DNA of 64,000 bases, taken from the NCBI GenBank assembly GCA_026874595.1, contig CM049307.1:43406362-43470361 (forward strand), in the 5' to 3' direction. The stretch comes from Sipunculus nudus. Its lineage: Eukaryota; Annelida; Sipuncula; Golfingiida; Sipunculidae. A program made the position numbers and the translations under genes. Positions 11,073-22,094 of the stretch are shown here, in pieces (within the stretch, counting starts at the first letter, position 1; the number at the start of each line of letters is the position of its first letter). The notes beneath the pieces were generated by a model. It searched no databases and was not told the origin of the DNA. It saw nothing but the letters and a program-made list of their open reading frames with translations.

Positions 11073-11927
11073 CAGGCATGTGCCCACGCCGGGCGGCGCT
11101 GGGCGGGTGCGCCCGGCAGTCTTTCCTGCCGCCCAGCACTTGACTGGAAAGTGTCAATGCCCGCCCAGCAGTAATTTTTTTAAATTGTTTAAGCCATGAA
11201 CAAAAAACACGCGTTTAAGCTTATCTCGCGGTGTTTTATCGGTATTTCAATTAGTGACCCCTGTCGAATATAAAGTGCATGTCTTCCACACTAGATGACA
11301 TCCAGTGGCGCCCAAAATGAATATTTAATAGAAGGAACTTTCAAAATGTGCCGTATTAAGTGAATGTTGATGAATAAAATTTGGTCGAAAGGAGTGAACG
11401 TAGCTGCTATGGTAGCGCCACCTTGTATCTGTATAAAAGACTAATGCTGATATCAGCTTCTATGAAATCATTTGACGCGCCAAACAATGTTTGATTGAAT
11501 ATAATTGATGATCGACGTAAATATTCGAATAATTTTGTGAGGTCACAGTTCCTAATGAGGCCAAACTGCCGTAGAAAAGTGGAATAAGATGTTTGGTATC
11601 AGGTTTTAAGCGCGAAAAAAAAGAATACGGTCCTTTCTTATACCGCTATTATTCAACAAATCCTGACCGACAGAATCTGAACTGACAGATGAGTTCACCA
11701 CGGTGTTTTAACTTTTACAATCAAATTTGCTCTCAGTGATGGCATTGCTGTCGGCATTTTGGAAATTAATTATACTTTTTAGTATTACTAATGATTTATT
11801 CATGCTGAAATATCACGGATCACGTCTATAAAAAATGAAAGTTTAACTTTAATTATCTCGTGCCCCCCCCCATTTCTCGTGCACGGCCCGCCCGCCCGGC
11901 ACTCAAATTATTCTGAGCACATCCCTG
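11073..11927. mobile_element. Non-autonomous hAT-like DNA transposon (855 bp)
   Basis: Ends are CAGGCATGTGCCC on the left and, read inward from the right, CAGGGATGTGCTC, an imperfect inverted pair beginning CAGG as in hAT elements. Flanks repeat TATATG (11067-11072 and 11928-11933), a partial target duplication. Inside each end are GC-rich CGGGCGG stretches (GCCGGGCGGCGCTGGGCGGG left, GGCCCGCCCGCCCGGC right). The middle is AT-rich with no transposase frame. Family assignment rests on termini only. Confidence 0.7.
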
Positions 11928-12367
11928 TATATGGTTACATTTTTTTGTAAATATTCTTTGTAAATATTAGTACCAAGATTTTCTTTTGTTCACACGTTTT
12001 AGTAAGATTTTATTGGGTTGGATTTTAGCATAGAAGTATTGTGATATATATATATAGTTTATTGAGATGTTGCTGTGATGCTTTTATCATGCAGTAGTTT
12101 TGGTCAGTGTTTGTAATGGTTATTGTCATTTCTGTTAATAAATGTGTATTTACTGTAATTTGTCGTTTTTCCGATTGGGAGTTTGTGCGTGTTTGAGGTG
12201 GAGTTGAAAAAGTTTGCAAAATGCTCGTGGTCACACTGAATAAAAAAAGCTTCAATTCATATAAAATATTGAATGAAAATTGATATGTACATATATACAT
12301 ATATGTACAGAGAGAGAGAAAGAGGGAGAGAGAGAGACTATAGATTATCCAATGAAACGTATAATGA

Positions 12368-12552
12368 GGAAACGGCGGCCGATATGGTAGCCTAGTTCTT
12401 TCCGCGGCCGAAATGGTTGACTTGACAGAGTTAATGCAGGCCTGTGGGCAATTGCAGCTGGCGGCCGATATTGCGTCCCGCTGGGCGCCGGCGGCCGATA
12501 CGGTTCATTTGAGGCCGGCAGCCGATGTCGACAGCGGCCGATATGTCCCTAT
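12368..12552. repeat. Cluster of GCGGCCGATAT motifs (local CpG-rich island)
   Basis: Six imperfect copies of GCGGCCGAT(A/T), including GGCGGCCGATATGG, GCGGCCGAAATGG, GGCGGCCGATATTGCG, GGCGGCCGATACGG, GGCAGCCGATGTCG and GCGGCCGATATGTCC, recur about every 30-60 bp. This GC-rich patch stands out from its AT-rich surroundings and lies about 1 kb from the proposed promoter. Confidence 0.65.
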
Positions 12553-12565
12553 ACCTTCCTCCCAC

Positions 12566-12810
12566 AGGGGGGGGGGGGGGGGGGGTTTGGGGGGTCTCCC
12601 CTCACTTATTCCTCATTATTTATCATTCATTATTATCATTCTACCTATTACAGGGGGGGTTTGGGGGGTCTCCCCCCAATTATCCCTCATTATTTATCAT
12701 TCATTATTATCATTCTATCTATTACAGGGGTTTTGGGGGTCTCCCCCCCCCCATCATTATTCCACATTATTTATCATTCATCATTAACATTCTACCTATT
12801 CTAGGAGGAG
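12566..12810. repeat. 75-bp G-rich minisatellite, three copies
   Basis: A run of about 20 G followed by TTTGGGGGGTCTCCCCTCA and ATTTATCATTCATTATTATC starts three units. The marker CTACCTA/CTATCTA lies at 12641, 12715 and 12792, giving 74-77 bp spacing. The G-blocks (GGGGGGGTTTGGGGGG) could form G-quadruplexes. Confidence 0.85.
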
Positions 12811-12962
12811 TTTGGTCTAGGGACGATTTTGCCCACTATAAATGACGTCATTACAACTGGGGTTTCCCCCAACACTTTGACAATGAGACCAACTCACGTG
12901 ATCATGCCCATTCACCCATAAACATCTTTTGTCTAAAGTTAAATACCCCCATTTTCCAACAA

Positions 12963-13034
12963 CTTTCAACAAGTCTTCATAGCTCATTGGTAGAGCTCAG
13001 GACTTCTCTGCAGAGGGTCGCTGGTTCGAGTCTT
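12963..13034 (+). repeat. tRNA-like sequence (tRNA pseudogene or SINE head)
   Basis: Contains a clear A-box region (TAGCTCATTGGTAGAGC) and B-box (GGTTCGAGTC) at tRNA spacing. The anticodon stem does not pair well and the T-arm stem is poor, so a functional tRNA is unlikely. It is probably a tRNA-derived SINE head or a decayed tRNA. Confidence 0.55.
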
Positions 13035-13355
13035 GTGCCTTGATATGTTCATTGAATGTCATGTATAATAATCACATATATCTCTGTCTCTTCCAGATCG
13101 AACTGCACCGGACGTCAGATAGGTACAAGACATACCTAACAGTCAGTTACTTAGACGTTAAGTAACATCACAACAAGTTTTAAGAAGATACTTGTTGACC
13201 TAGTGGCCAGACTCCAACTGTGGCAGTCTTGAGCCTGGTTCAGTGGTTGTGTCACTTAGGAATTTAATTTGAGTGTTATACGTAACAATGAAATGCCAAA
13301 ACTCGTCAATAAATCAATATTCTTTTGCTTTCTTTCAACATAATATTAATCTTAC

Positions 13356-13440
13356 CTTATTTTCTGCTGGAATTCGTGGACTCTGGGCAGTCAACACGAA
13401 TATACCAAGTACAAGGATACAAGTTTGGGTCCTGTCACGC
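13356..13440 (-). other. ARPC1: Probable ARPC1 non-coding first exon
   Basis: On the minus strand this segment ends with CCAGCAGAAAATAAG followed by a strong GTAAGA donor (13355 downward). No start codon of ARPC1 lies here. It would splice to the acceptor at 8092-8091, giving intron 1 of about 5.3 kb. The upstream limit is approximate, set by the promoter motifs to the right. RNA evidence would be needed to confirm it. Confidence 0.55.
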
Positions 13441-13592
13441 CTCGCTTCCGGGTTGCTGTGTCTCTGAGAAAGTCAGTTTCATAGACATTTCACTGAAGCA
13501 TGCGCAATTTGTACTAAAAGTACGCATGCGTATTCGCTGTATATCGAAAAATCACCTAAGTATTTTTTTCGGTGACACCGGAAGCCAGTTCC
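13430..13592. promoter_or_regulatory. Probable bidirectional promoter (ARPC1 / right-hand gene)
   Basis: Between two divergent exon candidates lies a CpG-containing interval. ETS/GABP-type CCGGAAG occurs on the plus strand at 13578-13584 and on the minus strand at 13451-13445 (plus-strand CTTCCGG), so one points toward each gene. NRF1-like GCATGCGCA (13498-13506) and CGCATGCG (13523-13530) lie between. No TATA box is obvious. This layout is typical of broadly expressed animal divergent promoters. Just after the plus-strand donor, TGAGTCACGTGC (13681-13692) combines AP-1-like and E-box cores. Confidence 0.55.
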
Positions 13593-13679
13593 ATGAAATC
13601 TTGTACCAGCATCAACAAAGGCGCAGTCGACTGCTACAGCCAGCCCCAGTCAAAAATAACCAAGACTTCGTCAGAACTG
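13593..13679 (+). CDS. Candidate first coding exon of an unrecognised right-hand gene
   Basis: ATG at 13593, preceded by an in-frame TAA at 13557-13559, opens 29 codons (MKSCTSINKGAVDCYSQPQS then KITKTSSEL) ending exactly at a canonical GTGAGT donor (13680), phase 0. It lies just downstream of the divergent promoter motifs. The peptide is Ser/Thr/Lys-rich with no recognised domain. A phase-0 candidate exon at 63508 could follow. Alternative: this is a 5' UTR exon and the ATG is not used. Confidence 0.42.
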
Positions 13680-16053
13680 GTGAGTCACGTGCTTTTATCT
13701 TGTTGCAATAAGTAGCCGCGCTTCAGTGAATCTGTCAAACATTTTCCTTAACTGTTCTGGACGGTTTTAGCGACGTCTTGTCATTGCAGTCGTCCCTCTC
13801 CTTTTCTTTCTCTCCTGACATCCTGTCACACCGTTAGCGGTCGCACGCTGTCTTTGTTGCCTAGCATTCAGGGTGAGACAGGGGTTTTTTTTCGGAGTAA
13901 GCCTACTTATTTCTAATTGTTGTCATTATGGAAGTCGCTGATTATATTGACTATTGACTATAAATTATGCAAACTGAGATTTAAATGAAAATTTGTTTTA
14001 CTAATAGTAATACTATATTCCGTCCCAGCACCTGTGTCTGCATGTTTGCATATTAACAATCAGTACCTACATTTGGGACAGTCTGATAAAATAATATTGC
14101 TACTTATTGTCTTCTCTTATGTTTCCAACTGTGGCGTTATCTGTTGATAAAACATGTATTATTAGTTACACATGTGTTTGTACATATACATTAGATTCAT
14201 AAATTTCAAATGAAAGAGCAGAAGTTGGACCTCTCTGGAATCAATGCTGTGCAGCTTGGCTCAGTAGTTGAACACTGATTCCATTACACCATGCAAGACG
14301 ATGTGAAGGTCACAGGAAAAAGAGGGTATTTAAGTTTGGGTTTGTGGTAATAATTTGGGCCCCCTAACGACATTTCTAAATATTATGAAAAACATATATT
14401 GAGAAAATAAATATCATTAACTACTTGTAAGATGGGGGGGCCCAATACTCCCCTTGACATTCCTGCAACAAATATTATTAAGTGCCCCCCCCCCCCCCAA
14501 CGGTCAGACAAGTGTACTATAATGTAGTCTAAATCGAGATTGTTTTCCATACCATAATTAGCTGTTTAAAAAAGATCATGGCTGCCAACTGGATTTGGAA
14601 ACCCCCAGCAAACTGCTAGAGATATTTATTATGTACTCCAAACATAATTTAGTTGAAAAATGAATCCTACTATATATTTCTCAACCTATATGGGGCTATT
14701 AGGATATATAAGAATTAATAGGTTTTACTTCCTGGCTTATTAGTTGTGGTATGGTTGAGTCCAGAATGTAAGTACTGATTGTAAAGTCTGGCCGCATATT
14801 TTCCGGGATGATTGGTTTTCTGGGATTATTTTTTATAGCTGAAAGACAGTATAAAAAAATCTGGGAGTGAACTTGTGATTATAAATGTTAATAGGTTCTC
14901 TTCTATCTTATGTGATACATATATTGCTAGTACTTGCCTCATTTTTCTCTAGCCTTATCAAATATACAGTTAATTAAACCATAATGTCGCATCTATTATA
15001 AAATCACTCCAAATTTTCTGGCTCTAAGTTTGCACAGTGCTATTCGGCCTACACAAATATGACAGGACAGGCATATATGTTTGTGACATGATAATCATGG
15101 TGAACTGACAATTAAACCATTCCAGCTGGAGACATTAGATGATGCAACATTATACATGACTTACCTTTGTAGCATCACTGTTGTCTTATAAACTGCTCTA
15201 AGAACCACAGGCATGGAAAGTCTTCTTGAAGAGTCTCCTCCATGGACATTAGCAATGGTATAGAACAAGGTTAATTATTAATACCTGTCAGAAATGTGCA
15301 GTCAATGTGAACTAATATAATCCAAAATTATTCAAGGAAAATAAGGTTTACACTTACCAGTCTTCTTTAATGTATCACGGCAGATAATAATGTAGAGTGA
15401 CTGCATGTAGAGTGACCGCTCTAGTGATTTCTCAACATGAGATCTCTCTAAAAATACCAGTTGCGCATAATTCTTAAAACACAATCTGTGCATTCGTATT
15501 TCTGGTTAATATTATTCCAGTGATTTACTGCTCAGTTACTGGATATATCCCTCTCGGCCTGACAAGCTTCAGTGGTCTAGGTCAGTAACATCCAACAGCC
15601 TCGCTATATCAAATGCAATGCTGTGGCTGTACCTGAAACTGTGGTAAAATAGGCACACAATAGGTTTAATGGGCTTATCATGAATTATTTGCAATAAGTG
15701 CACAACTGACACATGAGTCCCGGCAGAGCATCCCAAAATTGGAACTCCATTTGTTATTTATAAACTCCTTGCTTTAACAACAGATAGAAGTGAAAGTGCA
15801 GTAAGAGCTATTAGTTGGACAGGGTAACTGTGACCACTGGGCAGTATAATCAGGGTATTCAGGGTAATGCTGTTAATGATACCTGAGGGCAACTTTTATT
15901 CATAAACTCGTGGACAACTGTGGTATACTTTATCAGATTGCTACATCATGTCTGTAGTTTTAAGGTGAAGAAGAAAAGACTGTGAATGGGTACATTTCTT
16001 TCAAGTTGACATGCATCGTAAAGTCCTGACAACCTAAAGATATAAATAATAAT

Positions 16054-16165
16054 ACCAGAAAGTACTGAAAATATACCAAAAAGTACTGAAAAGTTACTGA
16101 AAAGTTATGAAAAGTACCGAAAAGTAACTGAAAGATACCACAGTGTACCGAAAAGTTACCGAAAT
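16054..16165. repeat. AAGTACYGAAAAGT short-motif array, inverted relative to the next satellite
   Basis: About ten degenerate copies of an 11-14 bp motif (AAGTACTGAAAAGTTACTGA, AAGTACCGAAAAGTAACTG). The same motif in the opposite orientation (CTTTTCAGTACTTTTCGGTA) fills 17036-17370 and 18986-19215. The two orientations flank about 0.9 kb of AT-rich sequence. Confidence 0.75.
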
Positions 16166-17370
16166 GACTTTAAAAGCTGGTTTTACATGACATTAAACAT
16201 AGCAAAGTGTGCTACATGCTATTTATTCACAGAATAAATAATTAGTCTTGATATATCCTTAAATACCTGATATTACTTAGTGAAATATGGTACTTAGTGA
16301 AATATGAACCTGTTGTTTTTTGTGGCGAGTGCTTTGCCATTATATGTTTTCAGTATGAGAGATAATATAATCAAATTCTTTTTCATCCTAAGTGTTTACT
16401 CACAGACTTGAAATTAAATGTTCTTGCTTTAGGTGTTTGGTCATTTAAGAATTATATTATTTACCAAATGGATTTACATAAAATATTCCATATCATGTTC
16501 TTAATTCAGAACCTTTCAATGGTCTAAAATGGCACTTTATGAAAAAAATATAGACATATTTTGTTTGAAATGCATTCTGATTTCACAATACATTAAACAT
16601 TCAAAGGTGTGCTGCTCTTGGTTTTATTTATTTTAAAGTCATCAAGCTACCTCTGTCATAAGGCTGTACCAGTATATACTGTTAAATACTGCAAAGAGAA
16701 TAAATAACTGTTCAATATTTCAAATGATGTTCCCATTCAAATCAGCTTTAAAACTGAATTAGGCATCTAAACTGTATAATGGGCAGATATTCCAAAATTA
16801 AAATGATTATTTACAATAAAGTAATTCAGTAACTTTTAAGTGACTCTTCGGTTCCTTTTTTTTTAAATTTTTAATACTTTAATATATGATAACATTTTGT
16901 CATTTTATTGTACAAGTTTATCAGTTATTTTTCATAATTCTATAAAAAGAGCACACAATTTGCTAACTTTACTGACAGTCTAAAACAAATTTGGTTATTT
17001 TTGGGGTTTACATTATTTAAAAATTGCTTTTATAGTTGTTTCAGTTACTTTTCAGTACTGTTCAGTAACTTTTCGAGACTTTTCAGTACATTTTCAGTAC
17101 TTTTTGGTAACTTTTCAGTACTTTTTGGTATGTTTTAGTATTTATTTGATAACATTTTGTCACTTTATGGTACTTTTCAGTCACTTTTTATCATCCTTTA
17201 TATAGGCTTAGAAAAAAAATTTGCTGACTTCGATGACAGTCTTAAACAACTTTTCGGTAATTATGTGTTATAATATATAAAAAAAATACTTTAAAAAGTC
17301 CTTTCGGTAACTTTTCGGTACATTGTGGTTAATTTTCGGAACTTTTCAGTAACTTTTCGGTACTTTTTGG

Positions 17371-18507
17371 CAGGGTTGGGTTTTAGGCTGCCCAAAACCT
17401 GTTTTCGGCCGGGCAGAGCCTAAAACCTGCCTTTAACTGCCTAAAATAGGTTATAACCTGCCTAAAACTGCCTTATACTGCCTAAAACCTTACTTACCCT
17501 TACCTATGTCTTGCAGTTTAACTATGTTTTATTGTTACACAGCTAAATGCATTACAGAAATATGCTCAACAAATTAAAAGTGAGGAACACTTTATTCAAA
17601 CTAAACAAATAAACCACAATTCAAACAAAAGCAACAAATGCATACAACACTACTTCAGGTTTTCCAAATGACAGTTTTAGCTTGTATCCCAAAATCATAT
17701 TCTGAGGTCTCCTACCTCCATTACTGCCAATTTATAAATGAATGCTAATACAATAAGCTTATATCCAGATTCTTTGATTGGCTTTTTGATCACAATGGAT
17801 TAAATTTTGTGATATATGTGAGAGAAGTTTTTCCCCAATTCAAAAAGTTGTTCCATTTACACTGATGAATAGTCCTTTATACTGTAGTCTCACTAACATA
17901 TTGTGTATGTTTTAAATATGTGTAGCTTCAAATGGCAAAAAGCAAAAGATTGATTTTAAAAATAAAAAAAGATCTTTTATGCTAGCCATAAACTAAAATA
18001 TGATATCTTTTGCATTATCTGATAATGAACAAGATTTCCACTAGTTGTTTATGTCCTTAGCTAGGTCATCCATTGTCAAATTTTTAGATTTTGTGCACAT
18101 ACTTATTGTCTATATAATGATGGAAATGCTCTGTTAACTGTATGATTAGATTGTGAAAATGAACCCTCATGAAACACTATAATTAGTATAAAACTGAAAA
18201 ATGCTAAAATATATTGCAGTGAATATGTTGCAAACCACAGAATATTCATAATCACTTTTGGGCCATGTTCATTCTAAAGGCCTGAGAAACCAACATGTCA
18301 TGGTCAGGGGCCCTGACTGCATCACTCAGTAAAAAGTTTGACTCATGAACAATTTTCAGGGCAAGGGCTGTGATTTCATCATCCTAGTTATGTATGAAAG
18401 TTCACATAAACATCTACTATTACACAGTATTAGGACTTATGACCATTGGGTCTTATCACCCCATTTCCCTGATAAATAGTAATTAACCGGTCTAATCAAG
18501 CAAGCCT

Positions 18508-18548
<41 letters not shown>

Positions 18549-18977
18549 ATACACATAGTTACAGGAGGTATACTTGAAGCTCTATTACATCATTTCAGGT
18601 AGCAGGGCACTCATTAGGAAACCCAAAGGGTCCTGATAATAACTTAACATTGGCCAATGAAACCATGTACCACAAACGTGGTCTCATGCTCAAGAAACCT
18701 ATACAGGCTCTTTGAAGACTGCATGATGCCAGTCAACAGGAAATCATGCATTACTTGTAATACCTGATACCTTCCAGAAAACCAGCAAAGCCTTGTGACT
18801 GCATCACCCCAGCCAGTTTGGTAGTTTTATAGATCTTTAAGTCAAAAATTCAAACAAATATAGGTTTTAGGCACTTTTGATGCCTAAAACCTGCCCAAAA
18901 CCTGTTCTAGGCGGGGCAGTTTTAACCAGGTTAAAACCTATGGTTAAAACCTTCCTGCCTAAAACTTGCCAACCCTG
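17371..18977. mobile_element. Non-autonomous hAT-type transposon (1,607 bp) with perfect 8-bp target duplication
   Basis: The element begins CAGGGTTGGG and ends CCAACCCTG; the inverted ends continue into GTTTTAGGC-type sequence on both sides. Flanking 8-mers are identical (CTTTTTGG at 17363-17370 and 18978-18985), the hallmark of hAT insertion. Subterminal regions carry repeated TGCCTAAAAC motifs, as hAT transposase-binding regions often do. The interior has no transposase frame and includes a 39-base C tract at 18509-18547. It sits inside a satellite array. Confidence 0.88.
18509..18547. repeat. C39 homopolymer
   Basis: About 39 uninterrupted C inside the hAT-like element, the longest homopolymer in the window. 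True length is uncertain because such runs are hard to sequence. Confidence 0.8.
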
Positions 18978-19264
18978 CTTTTTGGTAATTTTTCAGTACT
19001 TTTTGGTATTTTTTAGTACTCATTTGATAACATTTTGTCACCTTATGGTGCTTTTTGGTCACTTTTCATCATCCTTTATAAAGGGTTAAAAAAGAGCACA
19101 CAATTTGCTAACTTTACTGACAGTCTGTACCTAATTTTTGGTTATTTTTAGTGTTAACATTAATTAAAAGGTGCTTTTCGGTACTTTTCTGTAACTTTTT
19201 GGTCCTTTTCGTTGTTTAGAAAGACCCTTTATCTGATGAGCAAACTCCAAGCTCAATTGGTATG

Positions 19265-19760
19265 GACTTAATTAGCTTTGTTTGTTTTATATCCCCACCA
19301 ATGAAGGTGGGATGGGCTGGGTCATGTGATTGGCCAGATGTTTGTGTGTGTCACAGCAATATCTCCAAAAGTTCTCAATTAATTTCAGTGAAATTTTGTG
19401 GAAGGTTGGGATTTGGGGGAAAGAAGGAAAACAGTTATTTTCTAGAAGATACTTAAATTAAAATGCAGTTCATGATCCATATCGTGCCAAATTTCACCAC
19501 TTCTTGCCTGCTGTGTCATTTGTTTCCTCACATAACATCTGTTACATCTCCAAAATGTATAGAACTGCCCTTAAAGCTGAACTACTTCATTGATTTATGG
19601 CCCACCCTTTCACAACATTACATTTAAATCAGTTGGAAACTTTTTTTTAGATAATTTTTAACAAGGAAGGTACCTTTAACTTTCATGGGCTGAGGTGAGT
19701 AACTTATGTCATCTCTTCATTTGAGTGTATCATGGTGATGTCAGTATCTTTAAGACTGTG
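19265..19760. repeat. Probable dispersed repeat (GGTGGGATGGGCTGGGTCATG type)
   Basis: Contains ATATCCCCACCAATGAAGGT, GTTTGTGTGTGTCAC and AATTTCAGTGAAATTTTGTGG, with the same T/G-rich lead and 'ATTTCAGNNAAATTTT' core seen near 180-240. No coding frame or clear termini. Confidence 0.4.
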
Positions 19761-20384
19761 ATGTAAGATAAAATTTTATTTTATGCCACTATGATAAGGT
19801 CTCATTGTGACAAGATTCTGCTTTGCCTCCTTTGAAATCATTCATGCATATATTCATTTGGCGCATCAGTGCAAGATTTAGTGAGCTATGGAATTATGTC
19901 TCTTTATTCTGGGAAGCAATTAAGGGTCGCAATCGCAGTTATCAGGCCTGTTCCTTTTGCTTTTACTACTCTTGTCTCAGAAAAACTGAATCTTAAGACA
20001 TGGGAGCGAATGGAACTGTCAGAACTACCTGCCACCTACAAAGATACTCTGACTTTGACTGCCACACCATCAGGAGTCCTGTCCATGTGCCAGCTTGAAA
20101 ATAGTCCACAGACCAAGCCCCTGAAGAAACTTTCTTAGAGAAAACAGTCCAAGACAGGTGGTGCTTATGCATGTAGTAGCTCACATTTCATGCAGTACAG
20201 TATAGACATTTTATATATAAGGATGAAATGATAATTAGTAACATTTCATTCTTATAATTTATATTATATAAATAAAACATTGTTTAAATTACATTATGAT
20301 GTGTGCTTATGTGTTAAATTTATGTAATGTATACATCATGAAATAATATTTGTAACAACCTATATTAGTTCCTGGTTGAGAATT

Positions 20385-20486
20385 TGGTTGTGCAGTATGA
20401 CCATCTGGCTAACATGACTACCATTCTAGCTAAACAGGTGTGGCTGGTCTGGCAGGTGGTCATCTTGGTGGGATTTTACTGTATAT
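20385..20486 (-). mobile_element. Fragment with TACAGTAAAATCCCAC terminus
   Basis: On the minus strand it starts ATACAGTAAAATCCCACCAA and continues GATGACCACCTGCC. This is the same terminus class as 945 (CAGTCAAACCTGT) and 43278 (TACAGTAAAACCTCACC), suggesting one transposon family present three times in different orientations. Confidence 0.4.
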
Positions 20487-20710
20487 AGTCTGATAAGTTT
20501 GGTCACATCATAGCATCTGTATGCTGTGGTATAGTGATCACAAACATGTTGGTAAACAAACCAAAATAATGAATTGACCTTATAGATAAACTATACACAT
20601 ACCAAGAGTATAATGAGTAATGCACAAGTGTAGCCTATTGGTGTAGCCAGGTCATATAATCCATCAACCCATTAAATAGTTTATCTCACAGCAGGTCAAT
20701 GCTCCAGTAA

Positions 20711-21132
20711 TATACTGTGGTTGCCATTTTATTCCCAAGGGTTTTAATTTCGAGATATTCGCGAATATAAAATACTGGCGAATATTAAACCCTCGGGAAT
20801 AAAATGCTTCATCAACTAAGATGAACAAGAGGGCATTAGTTATCCCAGCTCTGGAAACAATCAGAAAACTAATTGGTATTGAAACAGGCGGTAATCACAT
20901 GAAATAAATCAACTGTTACACAGGTCATAAGTGAATGACTGAACCAGAAATGAGTGAGATATTGTAGGATTTGTTCTAGATTTTAAATCAATACAAATAC
21001 TGTATATGTATACTGCTGTACTTAGATGGTATATGTTCTGGTACAATTGCGAAAATGAATCCCTAGTTAAACGCTCAAAATGAAGAAATCGCGAAATTTT
21101 AGCCTTGCATATATAAAGCCAACCACAGTATA
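20711..21132. mobile_element. MITE with perfect 13-bp inverted ends and an internal foldback
   Basis: TATACTGTGGTTG (20711-20723) and CAACCACAGTATA (21120-21132) are exact inverted repeats, with TA at both outer edges as expected for Tc1/mariner-type TA duplications. Just inside the left end, 20728-20750 and 20782-20804 form a near-perfect foldback (ATTTTATTCCC...GGGAATAAAAT). No coding capacity; 422 bp. Confidence 0.8.
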
Positions 21133-22094
21133 TTTGTGGAAGAGGATAAGAAATTAAGGGGGAGAGAATTATCACTGAAAAACAGTGGACACCAGTCATA
21201 GGGTTTTCAAGTGTATGCAGGTTGTGAATGAATTATCCTGTGATCTTGTCATTCAAGATACATGGGATCAGTGACCTCAGCTTAAACCCTGCTAACTGAG
21301 AATCTGACCTGATTATAAATCTGCTGGACAGAGGGGTATAAAACAGTGATTTGTCTGTGTGGTAATATGGTTCATTGTTTATGGTGACCACAGACCCAGC
21401 AAGGGTTGGCTCCGGTTAGATAGACCAGAACCCTTTGAGTACATGTTAGACAAATTATGGAGACTTCACGTGTATGCATGACTTGCTGTGTGATTTATGA
21501 TGACAAGGGTCACATGTATCAGTAATATCATTGATCAGTTACTCAAGTGTGGCCATTAGCTGGCCTATGACTGTGCATTCTGTATTGTCTGATTACAAAT
21601 AATCCAAAGAGAAGGACATTAATCATTGGAGTAGATGGAAATTCATTTGCAATATCCTTTGTGGGTCCAGTAATGGCCTATTAATGCAGCTTTCAAAGCC
21701 TAGGATGAAATATTTCCTGAATTATCAATACTGATAATTGTTCAAATGTGTGCATTATTGCTGGCTAGTATAAAAACTAGCCTGATTGATGATTTATTTC
21801 AGCTTGTACTGCTCAACAAAGTAAATTGATTATTTTTGTGTGTTTGATTGTATTTAGAAACTTTCATTTTAGCAATATTTACTCTACTTACTAGATTCTT
21901 TTTATTTCTGTAACAATCTGTTTGCTGCCATCTGACATCAAAGGATGTATAGTAGTTGCTGTTTAAGTAATTCTAACAGAATCTGACATTTTTAAACACA
22001 GTTGTATTCAAGAACGGAGTGCTTATCTTTGCCAAAGGAAAACGATCCTACCGCATACACATCTTTTTCTTAATCAGCACCAAATTTTAATGGG

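Larger units (their letters stand above)
16825..19225. repeat. About 260-bp satellite, three copies, interrupted by a transposon
   Basis: The marker GATAACATTTTGTCA occurs at 16888, 17148 and 19026. The first spacing is 260 bp; removing the 1,607-bp insertion and its 8-bp duplication makes the second 263 bp. Units share AGAGCACACAATTTGCTAAC and TTACTGACAGTCT and end in CTTTTCGGTAC-type motifs. Confidence 0.8.

Noticed and set aside
12413..12845. Two overlapping 106-124-codon plus-strand frames
   Set aside because: Created by the G-rich 75-bp minisatellite and GCGGCCGAT cluster; Gly/Pro/Ile-rich repeats typical of translated simple sequence.
12963..13034. Functional tRNA gene
   Set aside because: A and B boxes are present but the anticodon and T stems do not pair; called a tRNA-like relic instead.
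13325..13711. 128-codon plus-strand open frame over the promoter
   Set aside because: Runs through the antisense ARPC1 5' exon and promoter motifs in a frame different from the better-supported 13593 ATG; the peptide has no domain and overruns the GTGAGT donor.
15150..15380. Two minus-strand GTAAGT donors (near 15165 and 15358) as extra ARPC1 leader exons
   Set aside because: Donors look good, but no matching acceptors or promoter are evident, and the 13356 donor next to promoter motifs is the better candidate.
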